From positions 1 through 6,382 of the forward strand of contig JASLHP010000237.1 of NCBI GenBank assembly GCA_030149625.1: a DNA stretch of 6,382 nt, given 5' to 3'. The stretch is from Solirubrobacteraceae bacterium (GTDB taxonomy: Bacteria; Actinomycetota; Thermoleophilia; Solirubrobacterales; Solirubrobacteraceae). Made by a program: the position numbers and the translations under genes. Of this stretch, positions 1 to 4,897 are shown one piece after another; positions within the stretch are counted from its first letter, which is position 1; each line of letters opens with the position of its first letter. The notes under the pieces are model-generated. The model was not told the origin of the DNA and ran no database searches. It worked only from the letters and a program-made list of their open reading frames with translations.

Positions 1-804
1 GATGCGCAGGAAGCCGGTGCGCGTCCAGTTGACGCCGACGTCGCCGATCAACAGCCGCGAGCCGGGGACGAGCACGCCGGCGGCCACGAGGAACGCGGCG
101 GAGCTCGGATCGCCGGGGACCTTGACGCGGTCGAGCAGCAGCTCGTCGGTGTTGACGACGGTCACGCGCAAGCCGTTGCGGTGAATCGCCACGCCGGCTC
201 GCAGCAGCATCCGCTCGGTGTGGTCGCGGCTGCGTGCGGGCTCGCCGATCGTGGTCGCGCCGTCGGCGGTGAGCGCCGCGAGCAGCACGCACGACTTGAC
301 CTGGGCGCTTGCGACGTCGAGCTCGTAGGAGATCGCGCGCAGGCGCGTGCCGTGGATGTGCAGCGGCGCGAAGCGGCCGTCGCGCGCGTCGAGCTCGGCG
401 CCCATCTGACGCAAGGGCCGCGCGATCCTGTCCACGGGGCGCCTGCGGATCGAAGCGTCGCCGTCGAGCGTGAACGAGCAGCCCTCCTGCGCGGCCAGCC
501 AGCCGGGGAGCAGCCGCAACAGCGTGCCGGCGTTGCCGACGTCGATCGGCCCGGGCGGTTCGCAAGCCTGGCGCAGACCGGTGCCGCGCACGACGAGCGC
601 ATCGCCGTGGGCCTCGACGAGCGCTCCGAGCGAACGCACCGCGCCGAGCGTCGAGGTCGTGTCGGCGGCATTCAGATAGCGCTCGATGCGCACCGGCTCG
701 GAGGCCATCGCGCCGAGCAGCGCGGCACGATGGGAGATCGACTTGTCCGCCGGCGCGCGTATCTCGCCGGCGAGTCCGCGCGCGGGCTCGAAGCGCATGT
801 TCAT
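1..804 (-). CDS. aroA: EPSP synthase (3-phosphoshikimate 1-carboxyvinyltransferase), partial, C-terminus beyond window
   Basis: This cytoplasmic enzyme joins phosphoenolpyruvate to shikimate-3-phosphate, step six of the shikimate pathway. The visible part is 268 codons of an expected 420-450, and the frame stays open to the left edge. Recognisable pieces in order: the substrate-binding APADKSISHR (residues 17-26, with K21, S22 and R26), GNAGTLLR (90-97), IRRRPVDRI (119-127), SAQVKS (166-171), SRDHTER (192-198), PGDPSSAAF (230-238) and NWTRTGFL (259-266). The ATG at 804 is chosen because GAGGG (816-812) lies seven bases upstream; a second in-frame ATG at 798 would be too far from it. The gene follows tyrA after 10 bases, and its ribosome binding site overlaps the tyrA stop, so translation is probably coupled. 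Identity is firm; glyphosate class cannot be assigned from this fragment. Confidence 0.96.
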   Translation of the reverse strand, partial: MNMRFEPARGLAGEIRAPADKSISHRAALLGAMASEPVRIERYLNAADTTSTLGAVRSLGALVEAHGDALVVRGTGLRQACEPPGPIDVGNAGTLLRLLPGWLAAQEGCSFTLDGDASIRRRPVDRIARPLRQMGAELDARDGRFAPLHIHGTRLRAISYELDVASAQVKSCVLLAALTADGATTIGEPARSRDHTERMLLRAGVAIHRNGLRVTVVNTDELLLDRVKVPGDPSSAAFLVAAGVLVPGSRLLIGDVGVNWTRTGFLRI

Positions 805-811
805 AGGCCAG

Positions 812-816
812 CCCTC
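812..816 (-). promoter_or_regulatory. Ribosome binding site of aroA
   Basis: GAGGG on the minus strand, seven bases before the ATG at 804. It begins inside the TGA stop of tyrA (817-815), so ribosomes finishing tyrA are placed directly on the aroA start. Confidence 0.7.
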
Positions 817-1900
817 ATGCTTGCACGACCGGCAGACCGAGGCCGGCGATCAGCTCCGCGGCGCGGCGCGCGTGCCGCTCGCCGGCGATCCACAGCGACA
901 CCACCCCGCGACTGTTGTCGGGCGACGGCGCGAGCACCATGTCGAGGATGTTGATGCCCGCACCGCCGAGCGCGAGCGCGATCTCGGCGATCACTCCGGG
1001 ACGGTTGGGCACCGACGCGCGCAGCTCGAGCACCGACGCGCCGCCATCGCCGCCGGCCAGGCCGGCGCCGAGCAGCGCCTCGTGCGCCACGCGCGCCCGC
1101 TCGTTCCAGTCGCCGAGCGCCCTCGCTTCACCCGACGCCAGCCAGCCGCGCACCTCGTGCAACCTCTGCGCAAGCTCGTCGATGCCCGCGATCAGCGCGT
1201 CGCGGTTGGACATGTAGATGTCGGGCCAGATCGCGCCGTTGGCGCCGGCGACACGCGTCGCGTCGCGAAAGCTCGGCCCGACCGCCGGCAGCCGCTCGGA
1301 CTCCTCGCCCAGCATGCTCCGTACCTGCGTGACGAGCAGGTTGGCAAGCACGTGCGGCAGGTGCGAGACGCCGGCCATCAGGCGGTCGTGTGTGTCGGCG
1401 TCGATCGCCGAGGGACGCGCGCCGAAGCGGCTGAGCAGGCGGTGCAGCCGCTCGTAGAGCACGCCGGTCGTGCTGCCTTTGGCCGGCGTTAGATACCACG
1501 TCGCGCCGTCGAATAGATCGGCTCGCGCATGCTCGACGCCGCTGGTCTCGGCGCCCGCCAGCGGATGTCCGCCGATGAAGCGCGCGTCGGCGCCCACCTG
1601 AGCGAGCTCCCGCTTGGTCGAGCCGACGTCGCTGATCACACACCCGGGGCCCGCGCTGGCCAACGCGAGGCGCACGGTCTCGCGCAGCGCGCCGACGGGC
1701 GCCGCCGCGAACACGACGTCGGCGCCCGCGACCGCGGCGGCGACATCGACGGCCTGGGCGTCGATCGCGCCGAGCGCGAGCGCAGCGGCACGCACACGCT
1801 CGTCGGGGTCATACCCACACACCTCGGCATCCGCGCGTTCGCGCGCCGCCAGACCGATCGAGCCGCCGATCAGGCCGACGCCGAGGATCGCGACCTTCAA
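815..1900 (-). CDS. tyrA: Prephenate dehydrogenase with C-terminal ACT domain
   Basis: This enzyme oxidatively decarboxylates prephenate (possibly arogenate) to the tyrosine precursor, using NAD(P). It has 361 residues. The N-terminal Rossmann fold shows GVGLIGGS (7-14), with the dinucleotide-binding acid at D31 (GYDPD). The catalytic region shows DVGSTK (91-96), GGHPLAG (110-116, H112), VSHLPH (178-183) and FRDATR (211-216), matching the Ser/His/Arg active-site set known in the Aquifex enzyme. An ACT domain begins near residue 289 ([20 protein letters not shown]) and probably binds tyrosine for feedback inhibition. The start is TTG at 1900, because KVAILGVG follows at once. The only in-frame ATG upstream (1984) would overlap aroF by 19 codons and add an unlike Arg/Ser-rich leader. 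GGGG lies eight bases before the TTG. The choice of prephenate over arogenate is not settled by sequence. Confidence 0.95.
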   Translation of the reverse strand: MKVAILGVGLIGGSIGLAARERADAEVCGYDPDERVRAAALALGAIDAQAVDVAAAVAGADVVFAAAPVGALRETVRLALASAGPGCVISDVGSTKRELAQVGADARFIGGHPLAGAETSGVEHARADLFDGATWYLTPAKGSTTGVLYERLHRLLSRFGARPSAIDADTHDRLMAGVSHLPHVLANLLVTQVRSMLGEESERLPAVGPSFRDATRVAGANGAIWPDIYMSNRDALIAGIDELAQRLHEVRGWLASGEARALGDWNERARVAHEALLGAGLAGGDGGASVLELRASVPNRPGVIAEIALALGGAGINILDMVLAPSPDNSRGVVSLWIAGERHARRAAELIAGLGLPVVQA

Positions 1901-1926
1901 CGAGCGTGCCCCGCTGCGTCGCCCAT
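1897..1926 (-). CDS. Nine-codon minicistron bridging aroF and tyrA (candidate)
   Basis: An ATG at 1926 overlaps the aroF stop as TGATG. It reads MGDAAGHAR and stops at a TGA (1899-1897) that overlaps the TTG start of tyrA as TTGA. The reading frame therefore links the two genes end to end. It could let a ribosome terminate and restart its way into tyrA. It could equally be chance, or the trace of a one-base deletion: one added T would fuse the nine codons in frame to tyrA. No function is claimed for the peptide. Confidence 0.3.
   Translation of the reverse strand: MGDAAGHAR
1909..1912 (-). promoter_or_regulatory. Probable ribosome binding site of tyrA
   Basis: GGGG on the minus strand, eight bases before the TTG at 1900. 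It is short but well placed, and it supports TTG as the tyrA start. Confidence 0.4.
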
Positions 1927-2960
1927 CAGACGGCGCTGAGCGCCTTGCCCGCGAGCGCGGCGGCCTGCTCGACCGCGTGTGCATACCCGGCGAAATCGTC
2001 CGCGCGCAGTGCCTGCGGCCCGTCGCAGATGGCCTCGTCCGGGTTCGGGTGCACCTCGACGATGATGCCGTCGGCGCCGACGGCGGCGGCGGCCAGCGAC
2101 AGCGGCGTCACCAGGTCGCGCCGCCCGGCGGCGTGGCTCGGGTCGACGATCACGGGCAGGTGCGAGAGCTCCTTGAGCACTGGGACCGCCATCAGGTCGA
2201 GCGTGAAGCGGTACGCGGTCTCGAATGTGCGGATGCCCCGCTCGCACAGCATCACGTTGGGGTTGCCTTCCTTGAGGATGTACTCGGCGGCCATCAGCAG
2301 CTCATCGAGTGTCGCCGAGAGCCCGCGCTTGAGCAGCGCGGCGCGCCCGGAGCGCCCGATCTCGGCGAGCAGCGGGTAGTTCTGCATGTTGCGTGCGCCA
2401 ATCTGGATCACGTCGGCGACCTCGAGCACCGCGTCGAGGTCCGAGATGTCCATCAGCTCGGTGACGATCGGCAGGCCGGTCTCGGCCTTGGCCTCGGCCA
2501 AGAGACGCAGGCCCTCTTGGCCGAGGCCCTGGAAGGCGTACGGGGACGTGCGCGGCTTGTAGGCGCCGCCGCGCAGCAGCGTCGCACCGGCGTCGCGGAC
2601 GACACGAGCCGTTTGCATCGTCTGGTCGCGCGACTCGACGGTGCACGGGCCCGCGATCATCGCGAAGTGCCCGCCGCCGACCTTGCGCCCGTCGATGTCG
2701 AGCACGGTTCGCTCGCCGTGCGTGATCTGCGCGGAGGCGAGCTTGTACGGCTTGAGGATCGGCACGACGCGGTCAACGCCTGGCTGGCCCTCGAGGCCGA
2801 GGCTCTCGACGCTCGCGTCCTGCTCGACGTCTCCGATCGCGCCGATCACGGTGACTCGCGCGCCCGAGCTGCGATGTGCGCGCGCGCCGGCTCGCTCGAT
2901 TTTGGATACGACCGCCTCGACCTCCTCCTCGGTGGCGGTCTCCTTCATGACAATCATCAT
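1926..2960 (-). CDS. aroF: 3-deoxy-7-phosphoheptulonate (DAHP) synthase, type I-beta, with N-terminal regulatory domain
   Basis: This enzyme condenses phosphoenolpyruvate with erythrose-4-phosphate, the committed first step of aromatic biosynthesis. It has 344 residues. Residues 1 to about 70 form the ferredoxin/ACT-like domain seen in the Thermotoga maritima enzyme (338 aa), where it mediates feedback inhibition. A TIM barrel follows, with GPC (104-106), [11 protein letters not shown] (131-141), IGARNMQNY (187-195), CERG (239-242) and DPSHAAGR (273-280). The metal ligands C106, H276, E302 and D313 all sit four residues after those recalled for T. maritima (C102, H272, E298, D309). There is no fused chorismate mutase; that activity is the separate aroH. 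The start is ATG at 2960, with AAAGGA seven bases upstream; ATG at 2957 is a less well spaced alternative. The gene opens an aroF-tyrA-aroA group behind a 400-base structured leader. Confidence 0.97.
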   Translation of the reverse strand: MMIVMKETATEEEVEAVVSKIERAGARAHRSSGARVTVIGAIGDVEQDASVESLGLEGQPGVDRVVPILKPYKLASAQITHGERTVLDIDGRKVGGGHFAMIAGPCTVESRDQTMQTARVVRDAGATLLRGGAYKPRTSPYAFQGLGQEGLRLLAEAKAETGLPIVTELMDISDLDAVLEVADVIQIGARNMQNYPLLAEIGRSGRAALLKRGLSATLDELLMAAEYILKEGNPNVMLCERGIRTFETAYRFTLDLMAVPVLKELSHLPVIVDPSHAAGRRDLVTPLSLAAAAVGADGIIVEVHPNPDEAICDGPQALRADDFAGYAHAVEQAAALAGKALSAV

Positions 2961-2967
2961 CGACTCA

Positions 2968-2973
2968 TCCTTT
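2968..2973 (-). promoter_or_regulatory. Strong ribosome binding site of aroF
   Basis: AAAGGA on the minus strand, seven bases before the ATG at 2960. It is the best Shine-Dalgarno in the window, and it decides the 2960 start over the ATG at 2957. The overlapping AGGATGA (2971-2965) is complementary to TCATCCT at 3170-3164 in the upstream leader. Confidence 0.75.
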
Positions 2974-2990
2974 CACTAACGCCTGGGCAT

Positions 2991-3014
2991 GGTGGAGATG
3001 CTGTGCTAGCCACC
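2991..3014 (-). other. Small hairpin before the aroF ribosome binding site
   Basis: Minus-strand GGTGG (3014-3010) pairs with CCACC (2995-2991) across a 14-base loop. An overlapping alternative pairs GGAG (3017-3014) with CTCC (2997-2994). It ends 17 bases before the AAAGGA site. Five base pairs could be chance. Confidence 0.35.
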
Positions 3015-3044
3015 TCCCGATCGGTCGTGAGAAGCGACGCTCAT

Positions 3045-3062
3045 GCGCCCCGTGGGCGGCGC
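3045..3062 (-). other. Third tandem hairpin of the aroF leader
   Basis: On the minus strand, GCGCC then CC (with one bulged G) pairs with GGGGCGC, giving seven pairs and a three-base loop. It lies directly downstream of the 3064-3084 hairpin. No T-run follows it. Confidence 0.4.
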
Positions 3063-3063
3063 T

Positions 3064-3084
3064 CGGTCCGCTGGCAGGGACCCG
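3064..3084 (-). other. Second tandem hairpin of the aroF leader
   Basis: The two arms are the complements of CGGTCC (3064-3069) and GGACCCG (3078-3084). They form six pairs with one bulged base and an eight-base loop. It lies three bases from the larger 3088-3125 hairpin. Confidence 0.4.
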
Positions 3085-3087
3085 GTG

Positions 3088-3125
3088 CGGCCATCGGGCA
3101 CCCGCTCACGCGCGGGTACCGGCCG
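3088..3125 (-). other. Strong hairpin just after the leader ORF stop
   Basis: Minus-strand GGTACCCGC (3120-3112) pairs with GCGGGTGCC (3105-3097): nine pairs including one G-U, with a six-base loop. The stem extends by CGGCC/GGCCG (3125-3121 with 3092-3088) past a four-base bulge, giving about 14 pairs. It starts six bases after the TAG of the 29-codon ORF, where an attenuator hairpin would be expected. No U-run follows, so intrinsic termination is uncertain. Confidence 0.55.
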
Positions 3126-3131
3126 AAGCGC

Positions 3132-3221
3132 CTAGATAAATCGCCAGGTGCGATACGCGCACGAGGATGACCGCGCGAGGGCACGAGCTGCTGCGGCCTG
3201 TATGCAATTCGGCGCGGTCAT
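3132..3221 (-). CDS. Candidate leader peptide with Tyr, Trp and Phe codons
   Basis: A 29-codon ORF runs from ATG (3221-3219) to TAG (3134-3132). It is mostly Ala/Arg/Ser and ends SSSCAYRTWRFI. Tyr (TAT), Trp (TGG) and Phe (TTT), the three end products of the pathway, each occur once within six codons just before the stop, and a strong hairpin begins six bases later. This is the layout of a transcription-attenuation leader, and the next gene downstream is DAHP synthase. Against it, the codons are single rather than runs, the upstream Shine-Dalgarno is poor (GCGAGAC at best), and no U-run terminator is seen. The AT-rich end (TTTATCTAG) could instead be part of a promoter. The Tyr codon lies in the loop of a small stem, GTGCG/CGCAC (3162-3148). 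Confidence 0.35.
   Translation of the reverse strand: MTAPNCIQAAAARALARSSSCAYRTWRFI
3167..3221 (-). repeat. 10-bp perfect inverted repeat covering the leader ORF start codon
   Basis: ATGACCGCGC at 3167-3176 (plus) and GCGCGGTCAT at 3212-3221 are exact reverse complements, separated by 35 bases. In the minus-strand transcript the stem buries the ATG of the 29-codon ORF. Its loop contains the 3181-3200 arm of the longer inverted repeat, so both stems cannot form together except as a pseudoknot. Confidence 0.7.
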
Positions 3222-3235
3222 GACTGTCTCGCTGC

Positions 3236-3264
3236 TTTGTAGCAGAAGCGCAGCTCGCCGTCGA
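3236..3264 (-). promoter_or_regulatory. Weak sigma70-like promoter candidate for the aroF leader
   Basis: Minus-strand TCGACG (3264-3259) and TACAAA (3241-3236) have a 17-base spacer, and each box matches four of six consensus bases. Transcription would begin near 3229, just before the leader ORF. The -10 lacks the usual final T, and the -35 overlaps the 3259-3285 hairpin, so the two readings compete. Confidence 0.2.
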
Positions 3265-3285
3265 GGGGTCAGAGACGCCTCGACG
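3259..3285 (-). terminator. Strong hairpin downstream of hisC, possible terminator
   Basis: CGTCGAGG (3259-3266) and CCTCGACG (3278-3285) are perfect reverse complements. Inside them a G-G mismatch is followed by GTC/GAC around a three-base loop, giving 11 pairs in 27 bases. It lies 75 bases past the hisC stop and may end the rluB-aroH-hisC transcript. No T-run follows on the minus strand, so it could instead be part of the aroF leader fold. Confidence 0.35.
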
Positions 3286-3360
3286 AGGCGGGGCACTCGC
3301 GCGGGCCGGCGCGCGGCGGGCGCACCAGCGCAGGCCGCAGCGGGTCGTGCGCCGCGGCGC

Positions 3361-4461
3361 TCAGCGCGCCACGATCGGCGCGAGCACCTCGGCGAGCGCC
3401 TCGAGAAAGCGGGCATTCTCCTCTGGCAGGCCATAGGTGACGCGCAGCGCGGGCACGGGGCCGCCGAGCGCGCTGCCGCCGCGCACGAGCACGCCGCGCT
3501 CCAGCAGACCGCGCATGATCTCCTGCTCGTCACGATCCTCGCCGAGCGCGAACCAGCAGAAGTTTGCCTGCGAGGCGGCTGGCTCGATGCCGAGCGCGCG
3601 CAGGCGCTCCTCGACGGAGATGCGCTCGGCGACGGTGCGGATGACGCGATCCTCGACCGCATCCTGGTGCGCGAGCGCCTCGACCGCGGCCGCCTGCGCG
3701 AGCGCGTTGCAGAAGAACGGCTGGCGCACCTGGTCGAGCGCGCGCGGCAGCTCGTCTGAGCCACACAGCGCGAAGCCGACGCGCAGCCCGCACAGGCCGT
3801 GGACCTTGGAGAACGTGCGCAGCAGCGCCAAGTTCGGATGCGAGTCGAGCAGCGCCAGCGATGCATCGGCGTCGTCGAGCGTGTTGAACTCGCAGTAGGC
3901 CTCGTCGAGGATCACGCACACGTGCGGCGGAACCTCCTCGAGGAAGGCCGCGATGTCCGCGAGCGCCACCGCGGTGCTCGTCGGATTGTTGGGGTTGCAC
4001 ACGAGCACCATCCGCGTGGCGACGGTGATCTCGCGCAGCATCGCGGGCAGGTCCAGGCGCTCGTGCTCGTCGAGCGCCACGGTCACGGCGCGCGCGCCGG
4101 AGGCGGCCGCGAGGTGCGGGTAGACGGAGAACGACGGCCACGCGTACACGAGCTCGGCGCCGGGCTCCAATAGCGCCTCGCCGGCGGCGAGCAGGATGTC
4201 GCACGAGCCATTGCCGATCGCGATCCGCGACCCGGGCACGCCGTAACGATCGCTGAGCCGTCCGCGCAGCACTGAGTTGGTCGGGTCCGGGTAGCGGTTG
4301 AGCGTGCCGAGCTCGCGCGCGATTGCCTCGCGGACCGCCTCGAGCGGCGGGTACGGAGACTCGTTGCTCGCCAGGCGCACGAGCTGCTCCTGCTGCGCGT
4401 AGCCGCCCGCCGCGGGATACACGGGGATGCGCGCGATGCGCTGTGAGAACTCGAGCGCCAT
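3361..4461 (-). CDS. hisC: Histidinol-phosphate/aromatic aminotransferase (HisC family, PLP-dependent)
   Basis: This is a fold-type I, PLP-dependent aminotransferase of 366 residues, normal for HisC. Visible landmarks are LASNESPYPP (30-39), GNGSCDIL (83-90), CNPNNPTS (155-162), LDEAYCEF (185-192, D186 and Y189 contacting PLP), TFSKVHGLCGLRVG (216-229, Schiff-base K219 and R227) and LRVTYG (339-344, R340 for the substrate carboxylate). HisC makes histidinol phosphate from imidazole acetol phosphate. Lying between chorismate mutase and DAHP synthase, with no his gene nearby, it probably also or mainly transaminates 4-hydroxyphenylpyruvate and phenylpyruvate, as known for Bacillus HisC. That role is inference. 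The ATG at 4461 gives the family N-terminus; no Shine-Dalgarno is visible before it. The gap to aroH is 56 bases. Confidence 0.93.
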   Translation of the reverse strand: MALEFSQRIARIPVYPAAGGYAQQEQLVRLASNESPYPPLEAVREAIARELGTLNRYPDPTNSVLRGRLSDRYGVPGSRIAIGNGSCDILLAAGEALLEPGAELVYAWPSFSVYPHLAAASGARAVTVALDEHERLDLPAMLREITVATRMVLVCNPNNPTSTAVALADIAAFLEEVPPHVCVILDEAYCEFNTLDDADASLALLDSHPNLALLRTFSKVHGLCGLRVGFALCGSDELPRALDQVRQPFFCNALAQAAAVEALAHQDAVEDRVIRTVAERISVEERLRALGIEPAASQANFCWFALGEDRDEQEIMRGLLERGVLVRGGSALGGPVPALRVTYGLPEENARFLEALAEVLAPIVAR

Positions 4462-4489
4462 GGACGCATTGTGTCGTGTTCGTCCGCGA

Positions 4490-4504
4490 CGGCGCTCCGC
4501 GCCG
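4490..4504 (-). other. Hairpin between aroH and hisC
   Basis: CGGCGC (4490-4495) and GCGCCG (4499-4504) are exact reverse complements around a three-base loop, in the 56-base aroH-hisC gap. It might affect mRNA processing or hisC translation. In such GC-rich DNA it may also be chance. Confidence 0.35.
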
Positions 4505-4517
4505 CGCGCCGGCCGGG

Positions 4518-4883
4518 CTACTGCGCCGCGTGCAGGTCGGCGCGCAGCTCGCGCGCGTCGCCCAGGTACACGTGGGCGGGCACGTGGTCCTGCGCGGCGT
4601 GGTAGTGGATCAGGACCCTGATCACACGCGGCATCGAGCGCGGCACGGGTATCTCCTGCGAGCACAGCAGCGGCACCTGGTCGAAGCCGAGGGCGCGCGC
4701 GGCGACGGCGGGGAACTCGGCGTTGAGGTCCCTCGTGGCGGTGAAGATGCAGCTGACGACGTGCTCGGGCTCGAGCGCGTTGCGCTGCATGATCTCGCGC
4801 ATCAGCTCGGTCGTCGCGTCGAGGATGTCCTGGGCGTTGTTGAGCTTGACGCTCACGGCGCCGCGCAGAGCGAACAGTCGCAT
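4518..4883 (-). CDS. aroH: Chorismate mutase, monofunctional AroH type
   Basis: This enzyme rearranges chorismate to prephenate, the branch point toward tyrosine and phenylalanine. It has 121 residues, close to Bacillus subtilis AroH (127), and belongs to the trimeric alpha/beta-barrel class rather than the helical AroQ class. The active-site residues known from Bacillus can be matched by position: R7 (LRGA), F57, R63, C74 and E77 (CSQE), R89 (RVIRV) and Y106 (HVYL). The gene is therefore expected to be active. The ATG at 4883 is the only start that keeps the short family N-terminus MRLFALRGA. It lies 14 bases after the rluB stop, with no Shine-Dalgarno in between, so it probably depends on translation of rluB or a leaderless-like initiation. 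hisC follows. Confidence 0.95.
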   Translation of the reverse strand: MRLFALRGAVSVKLNNAQDILDATTELMREIMQRNALEPEHVVSCIFTATRDLNAEFPAVAARALGFDQVPLLCSQEIPVPRSMPRVIRVLIHYHAAQDHVPAHVYLGDARELRADLHAAQ

Positions 4884-4897
4884 GGCGCGCGATTGTG

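Larger units (their letters stand above)
3181..3350 (-). repeat. 20-base long-range inverted repeat (18 of 20 matched)
   Basis: The arms are 3181-3200 and 3331-3350, facing each other across 130 bases. The inner ten pairs are perfect (CTGCGGCCTG with CAGGCCGCAG) and the outer six are perfect (GCACGA with TCGTGC), with two mismatches between. A further five pairs (CCGCG 3171-3175 with CGCGG 3353-3357) are possible past an internal loop. One arm starts 10 bases after the hisC stop and the other lies inside the 29-codon ORF. It could be an RNA stem, a cruciform, or the terminal repeats of a tiny mobile element; no target-site duplication was seen. Confidence 0.75.
2961..3360 (-). promoter_or_regulatory. 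Structured leader region upstream of aroF (hisC-aroF gap)
   Basis: This 400-base gap has no recognisable protein gene, but it is dense in inverted repeats when read on the minus strand toward aroF. In transcript order it holds a long stem arm (3350-3331), a strong hairpin (3285-3259), a 29-codon ORF (3221-3132) whose start and body overlap two competing stems, three tandem hairpins (3125-3045), and a small hairpin (3014-2991) before the aroF ribosome binding site. The arrangement resembles an amino-acid attenuator or other cis-acting RNA, with its own promoter possible. I did not recognise a known riboswitch or T-box. The boundaries of the functional element are unknown. Confidence 0.5.

Noticed and set aside
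508..535. Glyphosate-insensitive EPSP synthase signature
   Set aside because: The GNAGT...R motif mixes class features and the C-terminal half is outside the window, so no class call is justified.
2991..3020. T-box leader (GGAGGTGGCTAGCAC resembles the T-box sequence)
   Set aside because: The match to AGGGTGGNACCGCG is poor, and I could not find a stem I with a specifier loop or the antiterminator bulge.
3008..3046. Second small minus-strand ORF in the leader (MSVASHDRSGGG)
   Set aside because: Twelve codons with no aromatic residue, no Shine-Dalgarno and no link to the hairpins; likely chance.
3121..3145. AT-rich patch GATTTATCTAG as a -10 box for aroF
   Set aside because: The best hexamers match only three of six positions and no -35 lies at a usable distance. 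It is kept only as an alternative explanation for the Phe/Ile codons.
1614..3170. Plus-strand open frame of 518 codons antisense to tyrA and aroF
   Set aside because: The minus strand carries unmistakable TyrA and AroF with intact catalytic motifs. The plus frame has no recognisable domain and is the usual stop-poor shadow in GC-rich DNA.
3148..3759. Plus-strand open frame antisense to hisC, reaching into the gap
   Set aside because: Composition and lack of domains mark it as a shadow of hisC.
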